The position numbers were made by a program, and so were the translations under genes. DNA of 64,000 nt from Macrotis lagotis (Eukaryota; Chordata; Mammalia; Peramelemorphia; Peramelidae). Where the stretch lies: contig NC_133663.1 in assembly GCF_037893015.1 (NCBI RefSeq), forward strand, positions 220,189,753 to 220,253,752, written 5' to 3'. Positions within the stretch are counted from its first letter, which is position 1. Each line of letters begins with the position of its first letter. Shown here in pieces: positions 51,491 through 62,148 of the stretch. Below the pieces are notes generated by a model, which had not been told where the DNA came from, made no database searches, and saw nothing but the letters and a program-made list of their open reading frames with translations.

Positions 51491-54400
51491 CATTTCAGAT
51501 ATATAAATGCATTCAAATCCTTCAGTTAGTAGTCTTCAATGATAGCTAGTATTTTGATATCTCATTTACAGGTAAAATCCTTTATTCTCTGGTTGGGTTC
51601 AAATCCTGGCATTTTAAACACTTATGTGTTATTTTTTACCCAAACCTATGTATATTTGTATTTCTCCCATTTCTACTTCTTTTGCTTGCCAAAGGTTCTT
51701 AGGCTATTTCTCATTTTATGTAAAAGAGCAAGTGTATCATTCAGACTTGATTGATAAATTAACCAAATTGGCTTTCATTTCTATCTTCATTTTGAGAACA
51801 ATAGTATTCGTTACACATAAACAGGATTCCTTGATGTTTGCCATGATCTAACATGTAGCACTTCTCTATGATATCATCTTTTACAGAGAATTGTATGCAT
51901 ATTTCAGAGAGTTGGCATTCTGAGAATGATATTCAAGAGAACACAGGTGCGATGCTAAGAAAAGCAGAAATCTCAGTTGTGTCTTCAAGCTGCAAAAAAC
52001 AATTCTAATCATTTTCCAGGTTTCATATACATAAAACCGTTCAAATACTTAAATTAATAGTCTTCAATGATTCCTAGTATTTTGATATGTAATTAAAATG
52101 TAACATCCTTTATTCTCAGGTTGTGTTCAAATCCTTCTGTTTTAAACACTTATGAGTTTTTTTCCCAAACCTATGTACATTGCTATTTATCCCTTTTCTT
52201 CTTCTTTGGCTTGCTAAAGTTTCTTAGGCTGTTTTTCATTTTATGTATAAGAACAAGTGTATCATCCAGTTTTGATTGATGAATTAAACAAATTGGATTA
52301 CTTTTCTTTCTTCATTTGGAGGATAATAGCATTAGTTACACATGAACAGTATTCCCCAATGTTTGCCATGATATGCGGTGTAGGAATTGTCTATGATATA
52401 GTCTTATACAGGGAGTTGAATGAATACTTTGAGAAGATGGGCTTCTGAGAATGATATTCTAGAGAACACAAGTGCAATGCTAAGAAACACAACACTCTCT
52501 GTTGTGACTTCAATTCACTATTCAACAATTCTAATCATTGTCTACTTTTCATAAAGATGAACATGTTCAAACACTTCAATTAGTAGGTTTCAATGATTCC
52601 TAGTCCACTGACATCTCATTTATAGATAATATCCTTTTTTCTCAAGTTGTGTTCAAATCCTTGCATTTTAAAACTTTTGTGTTAGTTTTTCCCAAAGCTT
52701 TTTATATTGCTATTTCTCCCTTTTCTTCTTCTTTTGCTTGCATAAGGTTCTTAGGCTATTTCTCATTTTATGTAAAAGAGCAAGTGTATCATCCAGTTCT
52801 AATTGATGAATTAACCAAGTAGTCTTACATTTCTTTCTTCATTTGGGGGATAATAGTTTTTGTTACACATAAACAGTATTGTTTAAAGTTTGCCATGATA
52901 TACACTGTAGGACTTGTGTAGGATACAATTTATACAGAGAGTTCTATAAATACTTTGAGGAGTTGGGTTTCTGAGAATGATATTCTAGAGAACACAAGTG
53001 TGAAGCTAAGAAAGGCAACACTCTGTGTTGTGCCTTCAAGCAGCAATACAACAATTCTAATCATTGTCCAATTTTCATAGAGATAAACACGTTCAAAGCC
53101 TTCAATTCGAAGTCTTCAACCATTCCTAGTACTTTGATGTATAATTTACAGGTGATATCCTTTATTCTCAAGTTTTGTTCAAATCCTTGCATTTTAAACA
53201 CTTCGGTGTTATTTTTTCCAAAACCTATGTACATTTGTATTTCTCCCTTTTCTTCTTCTTTTGCTTGCAAAATGTTCTTAGGCTATTTCTCATTTTATGT
53301 AAAAGAGCAAGTGTATCATTCAGACTTGATTGATAAATTAACCAAATTGGCTTTCATTTCTAACTTCATTTTGAGAACAATAGTATTTGTTACACGTAAA
53401 CAGGATTCCTGGATGTTTGCCATGATCTAACATGTAGCACTTCTCTAGTATATCATCTTATACAGAGAAGTGTAAGCATATTTCGGAGAGTTGGCATTCT
53501 GAGAATGATATTCTAGAGAACACAGGTGCGATGCTAAGAAAAGCAGAAATCTCTGTTGTGTCTTCAAGCCACAATATAACAATTCTAATTATTTTCCAGT
53601 TTTCATATATATAAAACCATTCAAATTCTTCAATTAGTAGTCTTCAATGATTCCTAGTGTTTTGATATCAAATTTATAGGTAATATCCTTTATTTTCAGG
53701 TTGTGTTCAAATCCTTGCATTTTAAACACTTATGTGTTATTTTTTCCCAAACCTATGTATATTTGTATTTCTCCCTTTTCTTCTTCTTTTGCTTGCCAAA
53801 GGTTCTTAGGCTATTTCTCATTTTATTTAAAAGAGCAAGTGTATTATTCAGACTTGATTGATAAATTAACCAAATTGGCTTTCATTTCTATCTTCATTTT
53901 GAGAACAATAGTATTCTTTAGACATAAACAGGATTCCTTGATCTTTGCCATGATCTAACATGTAGCACTTCTCTATGATATCATCTTTTACAGAGAATTG
54001 TATGCATATTTTGGAGAGTTGGCATTCTGAGAATGATATTCTAGAGAACACAGGTGTTTTGCTAAGAAAAGCAGAAATCTCAGTTGTGTCTTCAAGCTGC
54101 AATAACAATTCTAATCATTTTCCAGGTTTCATATATATAAAACGATACAAATCCTTCAATTAGTAGTCTTCAATGATTCCTAGTATTTTGATATGTAATT
54201 AAAACGTAACATCCTTTATTCTCAGGTTGTGTTCAAATCCTTGTGTTTTAAACACTTATGAGTTTTTTTCCCAAACCTATGTACATTGCTATTTATCCCT
54301 TTTCTTCTTCTTCTGCTTGCTAAAGTTTCTTAGGCTATTTTTCATTTTATGTATAAGAACAAGTGTATCATCCAGTTTTGATTGGTGAACTAAACAAATT

Positions 54401-56222
54401 GGCTTACTTTTCTTTCTTCATTTGGAGGATAATAGCATTAGTTACACATGAACAGTATTCCCCATTGTTTGCCATGATATGGGGTGTAGGAATTGTCTAG
54501 GATATAATCTTATACAGAGAATTGAATGAATACTTAGACAAGATGGGCTTCTGAGAATGATATTCTAGAGAACACAAGTTCGATGCTAAGAAACACAACA
54601 CTCTCGGTTGTGAATTCAATTCTCCATTCAACAATTCTAATCATTGTCCACTTTTCATAAAGATAAACATGTTCAAACCCTTCAATTAGTAGGTTTCAAT
54701 GATTCCTAGTTCATTTGCATCTCATTTATAGTTAATATCCTTTATTCTCAAGTTGTGTTCAATTCCTTACATTTTAAAACTTATGTGTTAGTTTTTCCCA
54801 AAGCTTTTTATATTGCTGTTTCTCCCTTTTCTTCTTCTTTTGTTTGCCTAAGGTTCTTAGGCTATTTCTCATTTTATGTAAAAGAGCAAGTGTATCATCC
54901 AGTTCTAATTGATGAATTAACCAAGTTGTCTTACATTTCTTTCTTCATTTGGGGGATAATAGTTTTTGTTACACATAAACAGTATTGTTTAAAGTTTGCC
55001 ATGATATACACTGTAGGACTTGTGTAGGAAACAATCTTATACAGAGAGTTCTATAAATACTTTGAGGAGTTGGGCTTCTGAGAATGATATTCTAGAGAAC
55101 ACAAGTGTGAAGCTAAGAAAGGCAACACTCTGTGTTGTGCCTTCAAGCAGCAATACAACAATTCTAATCATTGTCCAATTTTCATAGAGATAAACACTTT
55201 CAAAGCTTTCAATTGGAAGTCTTCAATCATTCCTAGTTCTTTGATGTATAATTTACAGGTAATATCCTTTATACTCAAGTTGTGTTCAAATCCTTGCATT
55301 TTAAACACTTCGGTGTTATTTTTTCCCAAACCTATGTATATTTGTATTTCTCCCTTTTCTTCTTCTTCTTCTGCTTGCCAATGGTTCTTAGGCTATTTCT
55401 CATTTTACGTAAAAGAGTAAGTGTATCATTCAGACTTGATTGATAAATTAACCAAATTGGCTTTCATTTCTGTCTTCATTTTGAGAACAATAGTATTTGT
55501 TACACACAAACAGGATTCCTTGATGTTTGCCATGATCCAACATGTAGAACTTCTCTAGGATATCATCTTATACAGAGAATTGTATGCATATTTCAGAGAG
55601 TTGGCATTCTGAGAATGATATTCTAGAGAACACAGGTGTGATGCTAAGAAAAGCAGAAATCTCTGTTGTGTCTTCAAGCCACAATATAACAATTCTAATC
55701 ATTTTCCAGGTTTCATATATATAAAATCGTTCAAATTCTTCAATTAGTAGTCTTCAATGATTCCTAGTATTTTGATATCAAATTTACAGGTAATATCCTT
55801 TATTCTCAGGTTGTGTTCAAATCCTTGTGTTTAAACACTTATGAGTTATTTTTTCCCAAACCTAAGTATATTGCTATTTATCCCTTTTCTTCTTCTTTTG
55901 CTTCCTAAAGTTTCTTAGGCTATTTTTCATTTTATGTATAAGAACAAGTGTATCATCCAGTTTTGATTGATGAATTAAAGAAATTGACTTATTTTCTTTC
56001 TTCATTTGGAGGATAATAGCATTAGTTACACATGAACACTATTCCCCAATGTTTGCCATGATACGCCGTGTAGGAATTGTCTAGGATATAATCTTATACA
56101 GAAAGTTGAATGAATACTTTGAGAAGATGGGCTTCTGAGAATGATATTCTAGAGAACACAAGTGCGATGCTAAGAAACACAACACTCTCTATTGTGACTT
56201 CAATTCACCATTCAACAATTCT
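51491..56222 (-). repeat. Satellite array, right domain, inverted orientation
   Basis: About nine monomers reading as the reverse complement of the rest ('CTTCAATTAGTAGTCTTCAA', 'TCCTTTATTCTCAGGTTGTG', 'CTTCTTCTTTTGCTTGCCAA'). A four-monomer higher-order period of about 2.1 kb is clear: 51,822 and 53,929, 52,345 and 54,451, and 53,400 and 55,510 are matching pairs. The domain ends abruptly at 56,222 against L1 ORF2. Confidence 0.95.
55551..55630 (+). other. Imperfect inverted repeat of the monomer (clear example)
   Basis: Arms TTCTCTAGGATATCAT (55,551-55,566) and ATGATATTCTAGAGAA (55,615-55,630) pair over 16 bases with one G-U if transcribed from this strand; the loop is 48 nt. GCAC/GTGC pairing outside a small bulge occurs in several sister copies. 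Nearly every monomer in the array has a version of this structure. Confidence 0.85.
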
Positions 56223-58190
56223 AAACAGATAGTTTAGTTTTGGTAGAATTGCCATTTTTATTATATTAGGTCTACCTATCCATGAGCAGTTGATATTTTC
56301 CCTGTTATTTCAATCTGATTTATTTTGTGTGAGAAGTGTTTTATAATTATTTTCAAAAAGATTCTGAGTGTCTTGGCAAATAGACTCCCAAGTATTTTAT
56401 ATTGTCTGAGGTTATTTTAAATGGGATTTCTCTTTCTAGCTCTTCCTGCTATATCTTGCCAGACATATATAGAAAAGTTGAGGATTTATGAGGGTTTATT
56501 TTATAACCTGCAACTTTGCTAAAATTGTTAATTGTTTCCAGAAGTTTTTTGGATAATTTCTTGGAATTCTCTAGGTATACCATCATGTCATCTGCAAAGA
56601 GTGGGAGTTTTGTCTCTTCCTTCCCAATTGGAATTCTTTCAATTTCTTTTTCTTGTCTAATTGCTGATGCTAACATTTCTAATACAATATTGAATAGTAT
56701 TGGTGATAATGGGCACCCTTGTTTCACACCTGATCTTATTGGGAATGCCTCTAGCCTCTCCCCATTGAATATAATGCTTATTGATTGTTTCAGATAGATA
56801 TTGCTAATTATTTTTCAGGAAGAGCCCATTTATTCCTTCACTCTAGTGTTTTCAGAGGAATGGATGGTGTATTTTGTTAAAAGCTTTTTCAGCATCTATT
56901 GATATGATCATATGGTTTCTGATAGGTTTGTTGTTGATATAATTGAGTATACTAACAGTTTTCCTAATATTGAACCAACCCTGCATTCCTGGACTAAGTC
57001 CTACTTGATCATAATGTATTATCCTAGTGATAACTTGTTGTAATTGTTTTGCTAAGATTTTATTTAAGATTTTTGCATCTATATTCATCAGGGAGATAGG
57101 TCTATAATTTTCTTTCTCTGTTTTAACTCTTCCTAATTTAGGTAACAGCACCACATTGGTTTCATAGAAAGAGTTAGGCAGAGTTCCATCTTTCCCTATT
57201 TTTCCAAAAATTTTACATAGAATTGGAATCAATTGTTCCTTAAATGTTTGGTAGAATTCACTTGTGAATCCATCAGGCCCTGGAGATTTTTTTTTTAGGG
57301 AGTACAATAATTGCTTGTTGAATTTCTTTTTGTGAGATAGGGTTGTTTAGGTATTTAAGCTCTTCTTCATTTAACCGGGGCAACTTATATTTTTGTAAAT
57401 ATTCATCCATTTCACTTAGATTATTAAAATTGGCATAGAGTTGGGCAAAATAATTTCAAACTATTACTGTAATTTCCTCCTCATTGGTGGTTAGTTCAAC
57501 TTTTCCACTTATGATACTAGCAATTTGGTTTCCTTCTTTCTTTTTTTTAATCAAATTGACCAGAGGTTTATCAGTTTTATTGGTTTTTCATAATACAAAC
57601 TTTTGGTTTTATTTATTAATTCAATACTTATTTTGCTTTTGATTTTATTGGTTTCTCCCTTAATTTTTAGAATTTCTAATTTGGTATTTAATTGGGGATT
57701 TTTGATTTGTTCTTTCTCTAATTTTTTTAGTTGCATATTTAGTTCATTGATTTCCTCTTTCTCCAATTTATTCATGTAAGCATTTAGAGCTATATCCCCT
57801 GAGAGTCACATTGAATGAATCCCATAAGTTTTGGTATGTTGTTTCATCATCATCATTATCTAGAATAAAATGGTTAATTCTTTCTATCATTTGTTTTTTG
57901 GTTCACTCATTTGTTAAAATGAGGTTATTCAGTTTCCTATTTGTTCTGGGTCTATATCTCCTTGGCCCAATATTGCATATGCCTGTGATTGCGGTGTGAT
58001 CTGAGAAAGATGTATTCACTATTTCTGCCTTTCTGTAGTTTATCATTAGGTTTTCATGTCCTAGTACATGGTCAATTTTTATATAATTTCCATGTACTTC
58101 AGAGAAAAAGGCATATTCCTTTCTATCCCCATCCAGTTTCCTCCATAAGTCCACCATATCTAATTTTTCTAACAATTACATGTCGTTCTA
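56223..58190 (-). pseudogene. L1 ORF2 fragment (end of endonuclease, RT), broken
   Basis: Segments in several frames: the endonuclease end (KIDHVLGHENLMINY and FSDHTAITGI, 57,903-58,175), the linker (57,551-57,775), RT fingers ([40 protein letters not shown]; 56,852-57,307) and palm ([18 protein letters not shown], then the catalytic FADDMMVY; 56,449-56,727). The N-terminal endonuclease with its catalytic residues is missing. At that point lies an exact 19-bp tandem duplication (58,169-58,187 and 58,188-58,206). Confidence 0.92.
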
Positions 58191-58393
58191 ACAATTACAT
58201 GTCGTTAGATATCAGTCTCATGGATAGGTCATGAATGTCCTTCATTTCTGGCTTGGTATATTCTCTCTGTTAGAGTTACAGTTCTCAAGATTTATGAGCA
58301 TCATTTTTCCCCATGCTGGGATATGGCTAGTTTCACCTTACTGGATAGCATTGTTTTTCCTTTTACTGCCCTGCCCTCTTTTATCCTTTTCAT

Positions 58394-59400
58394 GTGTCTC
58401 TTGAACCTTCTGTTTCATGTCCAAAGTTTCTGTTTAGCTCTGGTCTTTTCATCAGAAATTTTTGGAATTCTTCCATTTTGTTAAATGTCATCTTTTTCCC
58501 TGGAAGAGAAGGTTCAGCTTGGTGGGAAAGTAGATTCTTGGCTGCATTCCAAGCTCCCTTGCTCTTTGAAATATCTTTTTCCAGGCTCTGTGATCCCTTA
58601 ATGTTGATGCAGCCAGGTCCTACATGATCCTTATTGTGGCTCCTTGATATTTAAATTGTTTCTTTGTGGCTGCTTGCAGGATTTTTCTCTTTTATTTGAT
58701 AGTCCTGGAATTTGGCCACAATATACCTTGGTGTTTTCATTTTAGGAATTTTTCTAGTGGGGATCCATGTACTCATTCAGTTTCTACTTTACACTCTGAT
58801 TCCATGATATCAGGGCAGTTTTCCATCATTAGATCCTGTAATATTACATCCAGGCTTTTTTTCTCTTCAGTATTTTCAGGAAGTCCTATAATTTTCAGGT
58901 TGCCCCTCCTCGATTGAGGCCAGTGGTTTTGTTGATGTGGTATTTTACATTTTCTTCTATTTTTTTCAATTTTTGATTTTGTTTAACTGACTCTTGCTGT
59001 CTCATGGAGTGATTAGTTTCTGTACACTCCACTTTTTTTTTCAGGGAGCAGTTTTCTTCATTAACCTTTTGCAACTCCTTTTCCAATTTGTCAGTTCTAC
59101 TTTTGAAAGAGCTTTCCATTTGACTAATTGAAGTTTTGAGAGAATTATTTTCTTTTGGCATTTGCCTGCTTGAGGAGGTGAGAGAATTATTCTCATTTTG
59201 TATTTGTCCAACTGATGACCTGAGAGATTTATTCTCCTTTTGTATTTCTCCAATTGTACTTTCTAAAGTTTTGTTTTCTTGTTGCAAGGTATTAATTGTC
59301 TCTCCTAAATTTTTAAGCTCCTTCCTTATTTCTTCAAGGAAGTCTTTCAGCTGTTAATCTGGTTTGTCATGGGCTGATCCTCCCTCTGAGCCCATTTGGC
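58394..59400 (-). pseudogene. L1 ORF1, eroded
   Basis: The coiled-coil part (58,895-59,287) is open and built of 14-residue double heptads: IGEIQKENKSLR, VGQIQNENNSLT, RQMPKENNSLK. The C-terminal domain (58,394-58,890) is recognisable by RYIVAKFQDYQIKEK and FQGKKMTFNKMEEFQ-type segments but is interrupted by stops and shifts. ORF1p is the trimeric LINE RNA chaperone; this copy cannot make it. Confidence 0.85.
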
Positions 59401-59588
59401 CAATGCTGCTGCCAGAGACAAATCCTGAGTTAGATGTTGTTTCTCCTGGCTTTTCTTTCTGGGTTTTGTGGGTCGGATTTCTTTTAAGAGGTTTGTTTTA
59501 TGTGATAGATGGGGAAAAGATCAGGAGACTTTAGAACTGTGTCTGTCTTCTCTCTGCCCTCTTGGCTGGAAGTCCCAAAAAGTTCATC

Positions 59589-59930
59589 TTTTAATAGCAT
59601 TGTGTATTTAGTGGACTAGGAGCTGGCCTTGGAGAAAGGAGTTTGTCACTCTGAATTTGCCTTCTAATCTGTCAGCATCTCAAGTTACTAAGACAATGAC
59701 TTACAAGCTAAAATATAAATATAAACCAATATTATAAATCATAGAAATGTTGATATGCATCAGTGGATTTCCCTCGCTGATGAAATCTCAGGTTGAGACT
59801 ATCTCAAATAAATTATGGATAACAAGTCAAGAATAAGTCTTAGCAAAAGTAGAGAGAAACGAGGTGAAAGGGTGAAATAAGGGAAAGGGTGGGGGGAAAT
59901 CCAGTGACAAACATTACAGAATAGAAAAAT
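59589..59930. other. Spacer between the L1 and the coiled-coil gene, nothing seen
   Basis: AT-rich and unassigned. No repeat family recognised. Confidence 0.5.
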
Positions 59931-59948
59931 GGAAAATGCCAAATGTAT

Positions 59949-59958
59949 TTTATTTATT
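59949..59958 (-). promoter_or_regulatory. Poly(A) signal(s) of the coiled-coil gene
   Basis: Overlapping AATAAATAAA on the minus strand, 110 bp after the stop codon at 60,068. Position and lack of a better candidate suggest that the terminal exon ends near 59,930. Confidence 0.55.
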
Positions 59959-60067
59959 TCCCAATTAAGCTTCCACAGGTCTTATATTAAAACTATTACA
60001 GAAAACAGTCTGCAATTTTAGGACTTGCTGATGACAGTGAAGAAAAAAGAAGTCAATGTCTTTTATG

Positions 60068-60244
60068 TCATTCATTCCCTTTGACAGTCTTACGATCACA
60101 AAGAACCTTTGATCTGCTGTTAGATGTAATTATAGAAATTTCATAAGCTTCTATTATGGGTTTGAGTTGATTAATGATTTCCTTCTCTGGAATTTTGATG
60201 TTAAAACCCATCATCTTCATAACAGATTCTCTAAAATCTAGGAG
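60068..60244 (-). CDS. Last coding exon of an unidentified coiled-coil protein gene
   Basis: Acceptor CCCTCTTGTAG precedes CTCCTAGATTTTAGAG. The exon reads 58 residues, beginning LLDFRESVMKMMGFNIKIPE, continuing KEIINQLKPIIEAYEIS and ending KGNE before TGA. It is phase 0 and joins naturally to the penultimate exon end (IEELVKRERQ), giving a pattern (E-L-x-K-R-E-R-Q-L-L-D-F-R-x-x-V-x-x-M-x-G) seen at the ends of several long ciliary or cytoskeletal coiled-coil proteins such as CCDC170-like ones. That comparison is from memory and weak, so I give no symbol. The gene is convergent with ADGRG2 across the array. Confidence 0.72.
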   Translation of the reverse strand, partial: LLDFRESVMKMMGFNIKIPEKEIINQLKPIIEAYEISIITSNSRSKVLCDRKTVKGNE

Positions 60245-60445
60245 CTACAAGAGGGAAAAGTCACACAAAAAAAAGAAAAGAAAAATTGAAATCAGTGGCA
60301 CAGGATTTTAGATATTCATTTAAGACAACTCCACAAGACAGACACATTTTTATGAACAATGGTAACATAGAACATCAAACCAGCTTTTAAACAAGTTCCT
60401 CAAAAATGTTGTTTTCTGGTATTAAGTCTCCTTAAAATGATATTG

Positions 60446-60447
<2 letters not shown>

Positions 60448-60485
<38 letters not shown>

Positions 60486-60492
60486 TATGTAT
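60448..60492. repeat. (AT)n microsatellite
   Basis: About 18 AT dinucleotides then ACATATATATGTATATAT. The open frame over it is an artefact. Confidence 0.93.
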
Positions 60493-60644
60493 ATATTTCT
60501 TAATGTGTAATTCAAAATTCTTTAGGCATCTTTACTCTAGGCCCAATAGCAGAATTTTTGCTATAGTAAATATAGTCTCTCCCAAAAGTCTTATGGAAGT
60601 TTTAAGTTTTAATAATAAAAATAGTATAAAAAGACTTATCTTTT

Positions 60645-61000
60645 AAAATAATATTTTTCCTAGTTACATATAAGGGCAATATTTTACATTCATTTTTTAA
60701 AAATTTGACTTCCAAATTTTACCCCCTCCCTTCTTCCCTCACCTCTTCCCTCCCTGAGATGATAAGCAACTTGATATATATGTTCATATATGTTCAATGA
60801 GGCAAAACATATTACATTATTAGTAATGTTGTAAATAAAAACACAGACCTAATGGGGAAAAAACATGAAAAAAATAAGGAGGAAAATAATATGCTTTGAT
60901 CTGCATTCAGATTCCATAAAGTTCTTTCTCTGGAGGTAAATAGCATTTTTTCATCACAAGTCCTTTGGCATTGTCTTGCATTGCACTGCTGAGAATAAGT
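60645..61000 (-). mobile_element. L1 3' UTR fragment
   Basis: The + strand shows 'CTAGTTACATATAAGGGCAA', 'TTGACTTCCAAATTTTACCC', 'CTTTGATCTGCATTCAGATT' and 'AGTTCTTTCTCTGGAGG', the antisense of a common marsupial L1 3' UTR, the same type as at 14.8-15.4 kb but covering mostly a different part. Confidence 0.7.
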
Positions 61001-61204
61001 TGCAAAATCTCAAAGCTATTCAGACTTTTGGAACCCTTGTATAGAACCTCCTCCTGGAGTGTGCAATCTAGAAGGAGCTATATGGAACAAAAAGAATTGA
61101 ATTCCCATCCTTTGCCAAGTTTTGTTGAGTCTAACTCAAAATCTGTTTTGCATCCTCTTCTCTGTATTCATGCAACCACTAACCTCATCATCTCCAATAC
61201 TGTA

Positions 61205-61430
61205 AGAGTTTCTTAATTAGTTTCCTGGCTTCCATTTGTTGTCTCTTCCAATCTATCCTTGACATAGTTCACAAAATGCGTCTTCCTAAGGTTATCACTA
61301 TCTCTATCACTCCTTTTCTCAAAAATCTTCAAGTTCCTTTTTGCATCTCTCTTACAAAACCCTTTCCTCTAACAAAACCCATTTGTTAATGCAACACTTC
61401 AAATTACCTTATATTTGCTCATCTATCTAC
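61205..61430 (-). repeat. Ancient mammalian interspersed repeat, antisense copy
   Basis: 'TTTCCTGGCTTCCATTTG', 'CCAATCTATCCTTGACATAG' and 'CTCAAAAATCTTCAAGTTCC' are the antisense of the same old family seen at 1.1-1.74 kb. Family name not known to me. Confidence 0.45.
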
Positions 61431-61439
61431 AATGCTATG

Positions 61440-61672
61440 CCCCACTTTTGTTCAGTCATTTTATTCATGTCCAACTCTTCATGACACCAGCTGGGATTTC
61501 CATTTCCTTCTCCAGCTTATTTTACAAAGATAAGGAATTGAGACAAACAGGATTAAGTGATTTGCTCAGGATCACACAGCTAGCTAATAAGTATCTGGGG
61601 CGAGATTTGAGCTCAGGAGATAAGTCCTGACTTCAGGCTCAGAACTCTCTCTGCCACCCAAGCTGCCTTATA
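61440..61672 (-). mobile_element. SINE with an RTE (BovB-like) 3' tail
   Basis: On the minus strand a tRNA-like head ('GGCAGCTTGGGTGGCAGAGA') passes through 'GTGTGATCCTGAGCAAATCA' to a tail GAAGAGTTGGACATGAATAA then ATGACTGAAC, resembling the RTE/BovB end 'gagtcggacacgactgagcgactgaac'. It differs from the common SINE in this window and was probably mobilised by RTE rather than L1. Confidence 0.75.
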
Positions 61673-62148
61673 TCCTCCTAGTAAAATGCAGCGTGACCAT
61701 ATAGAGTAATTGATTAATGTTTTTTTGAATTGAATAATACTAGGCATAATGAGTGCATAGGAAGAGTACTGAGTATCATGAAATATTTTAATATAAAATG
61801 GACTTAATTTCATTGCTTTTGTATTTACTCAAGTAAAAACTATTGGTACAGAATATTGTCAGCAGATGTCTAAAAATATTGAATTGGATATTAAGGAATA
61901 TATCTGAAGATACAACAATTTGTGGAGACTTTTTAAAACTAAGAAAGAACAGTTTTTTAGTAAACTGTCATATGAGAGATAAAGAATCCTTGAAAAATAA
62001 AGATTTCCACAGTAATTGAATGAGACTATAATTCCCTAAGCAACAAATATGAGGAACTGATTTTTAATCACAATGCTAAATTGTGACTAGTCCTTTAGAC
62101 ATTCCTTTTATAGAAAGGTTCTTGTTAGAAAGTATGGGGGGAAAGTAC

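Larger units (their letters stand above)
56223..59588 (-). mobile_element. L1 LINE with intact 5' end, 3' part cut off by the array
   Basis: Read on the minus strand: a start near 59,588 ('TTCCAGCCAAGAGGGCAG', an eroded YY1-type L1 start), ORF1 at about 59,400-58,394, a short spacer, then ORF2 lacking roughly the first two thirds of the endonuclease, and reverse transcriptase up to 'NCSWIGRPNIIKMAILPK', where the satellite begins. The rest of ORF2 and the 3' UTR are absent at this end. Confidence 0.9.
60245..62148 (-). other. Intron of the coiled-coil gene
   Basis: 1.9-kb intron with donor GTACTTTC (after AGACAG) and acceptor TTTTCCCTCTTGTAG on the minus strand. Holds an AT microsatellite, an L1 3'-UTR fragment, an old repeat and an RTE-tailed SINE. 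Confidence 0.7.

Noticed and set aside
15373-56222. Many 60-120 codon open frames in the monomers, often on the minus strand with similar peptides (hydrophobic or 'YRELYEYFEEF'-like)
   Set aside because: They occur in different frames from copy to copy, start at different points and are broken in most monomers. They look similar only because the DNA is repeated.
15373-56222. A CRISPR-like or bacterial array
   Set aside because: The 530-bp diverged monomers with SINE and LINE insertions beside spliced mammalian exons are eukaryotic satellite DNA.
15373-56222. The marsupial X-inactivation RNA RSX, which is repeat-rich
   Set aside because: RSX repeats as I recall are short and GC-richer. The monomer here is long and AT-rich, and the locus next to ADGRG2 belongs to the block that is autosomal in marsupials.
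15373-56222. Centromeric alpha-like satellite with CENP-B boxes
   Set aside because: I saw no TTCGnnnnAnnCGGG motif in the monomers I read, the monomer is much longer than 171 bp, and single-copy genes flank it closely.
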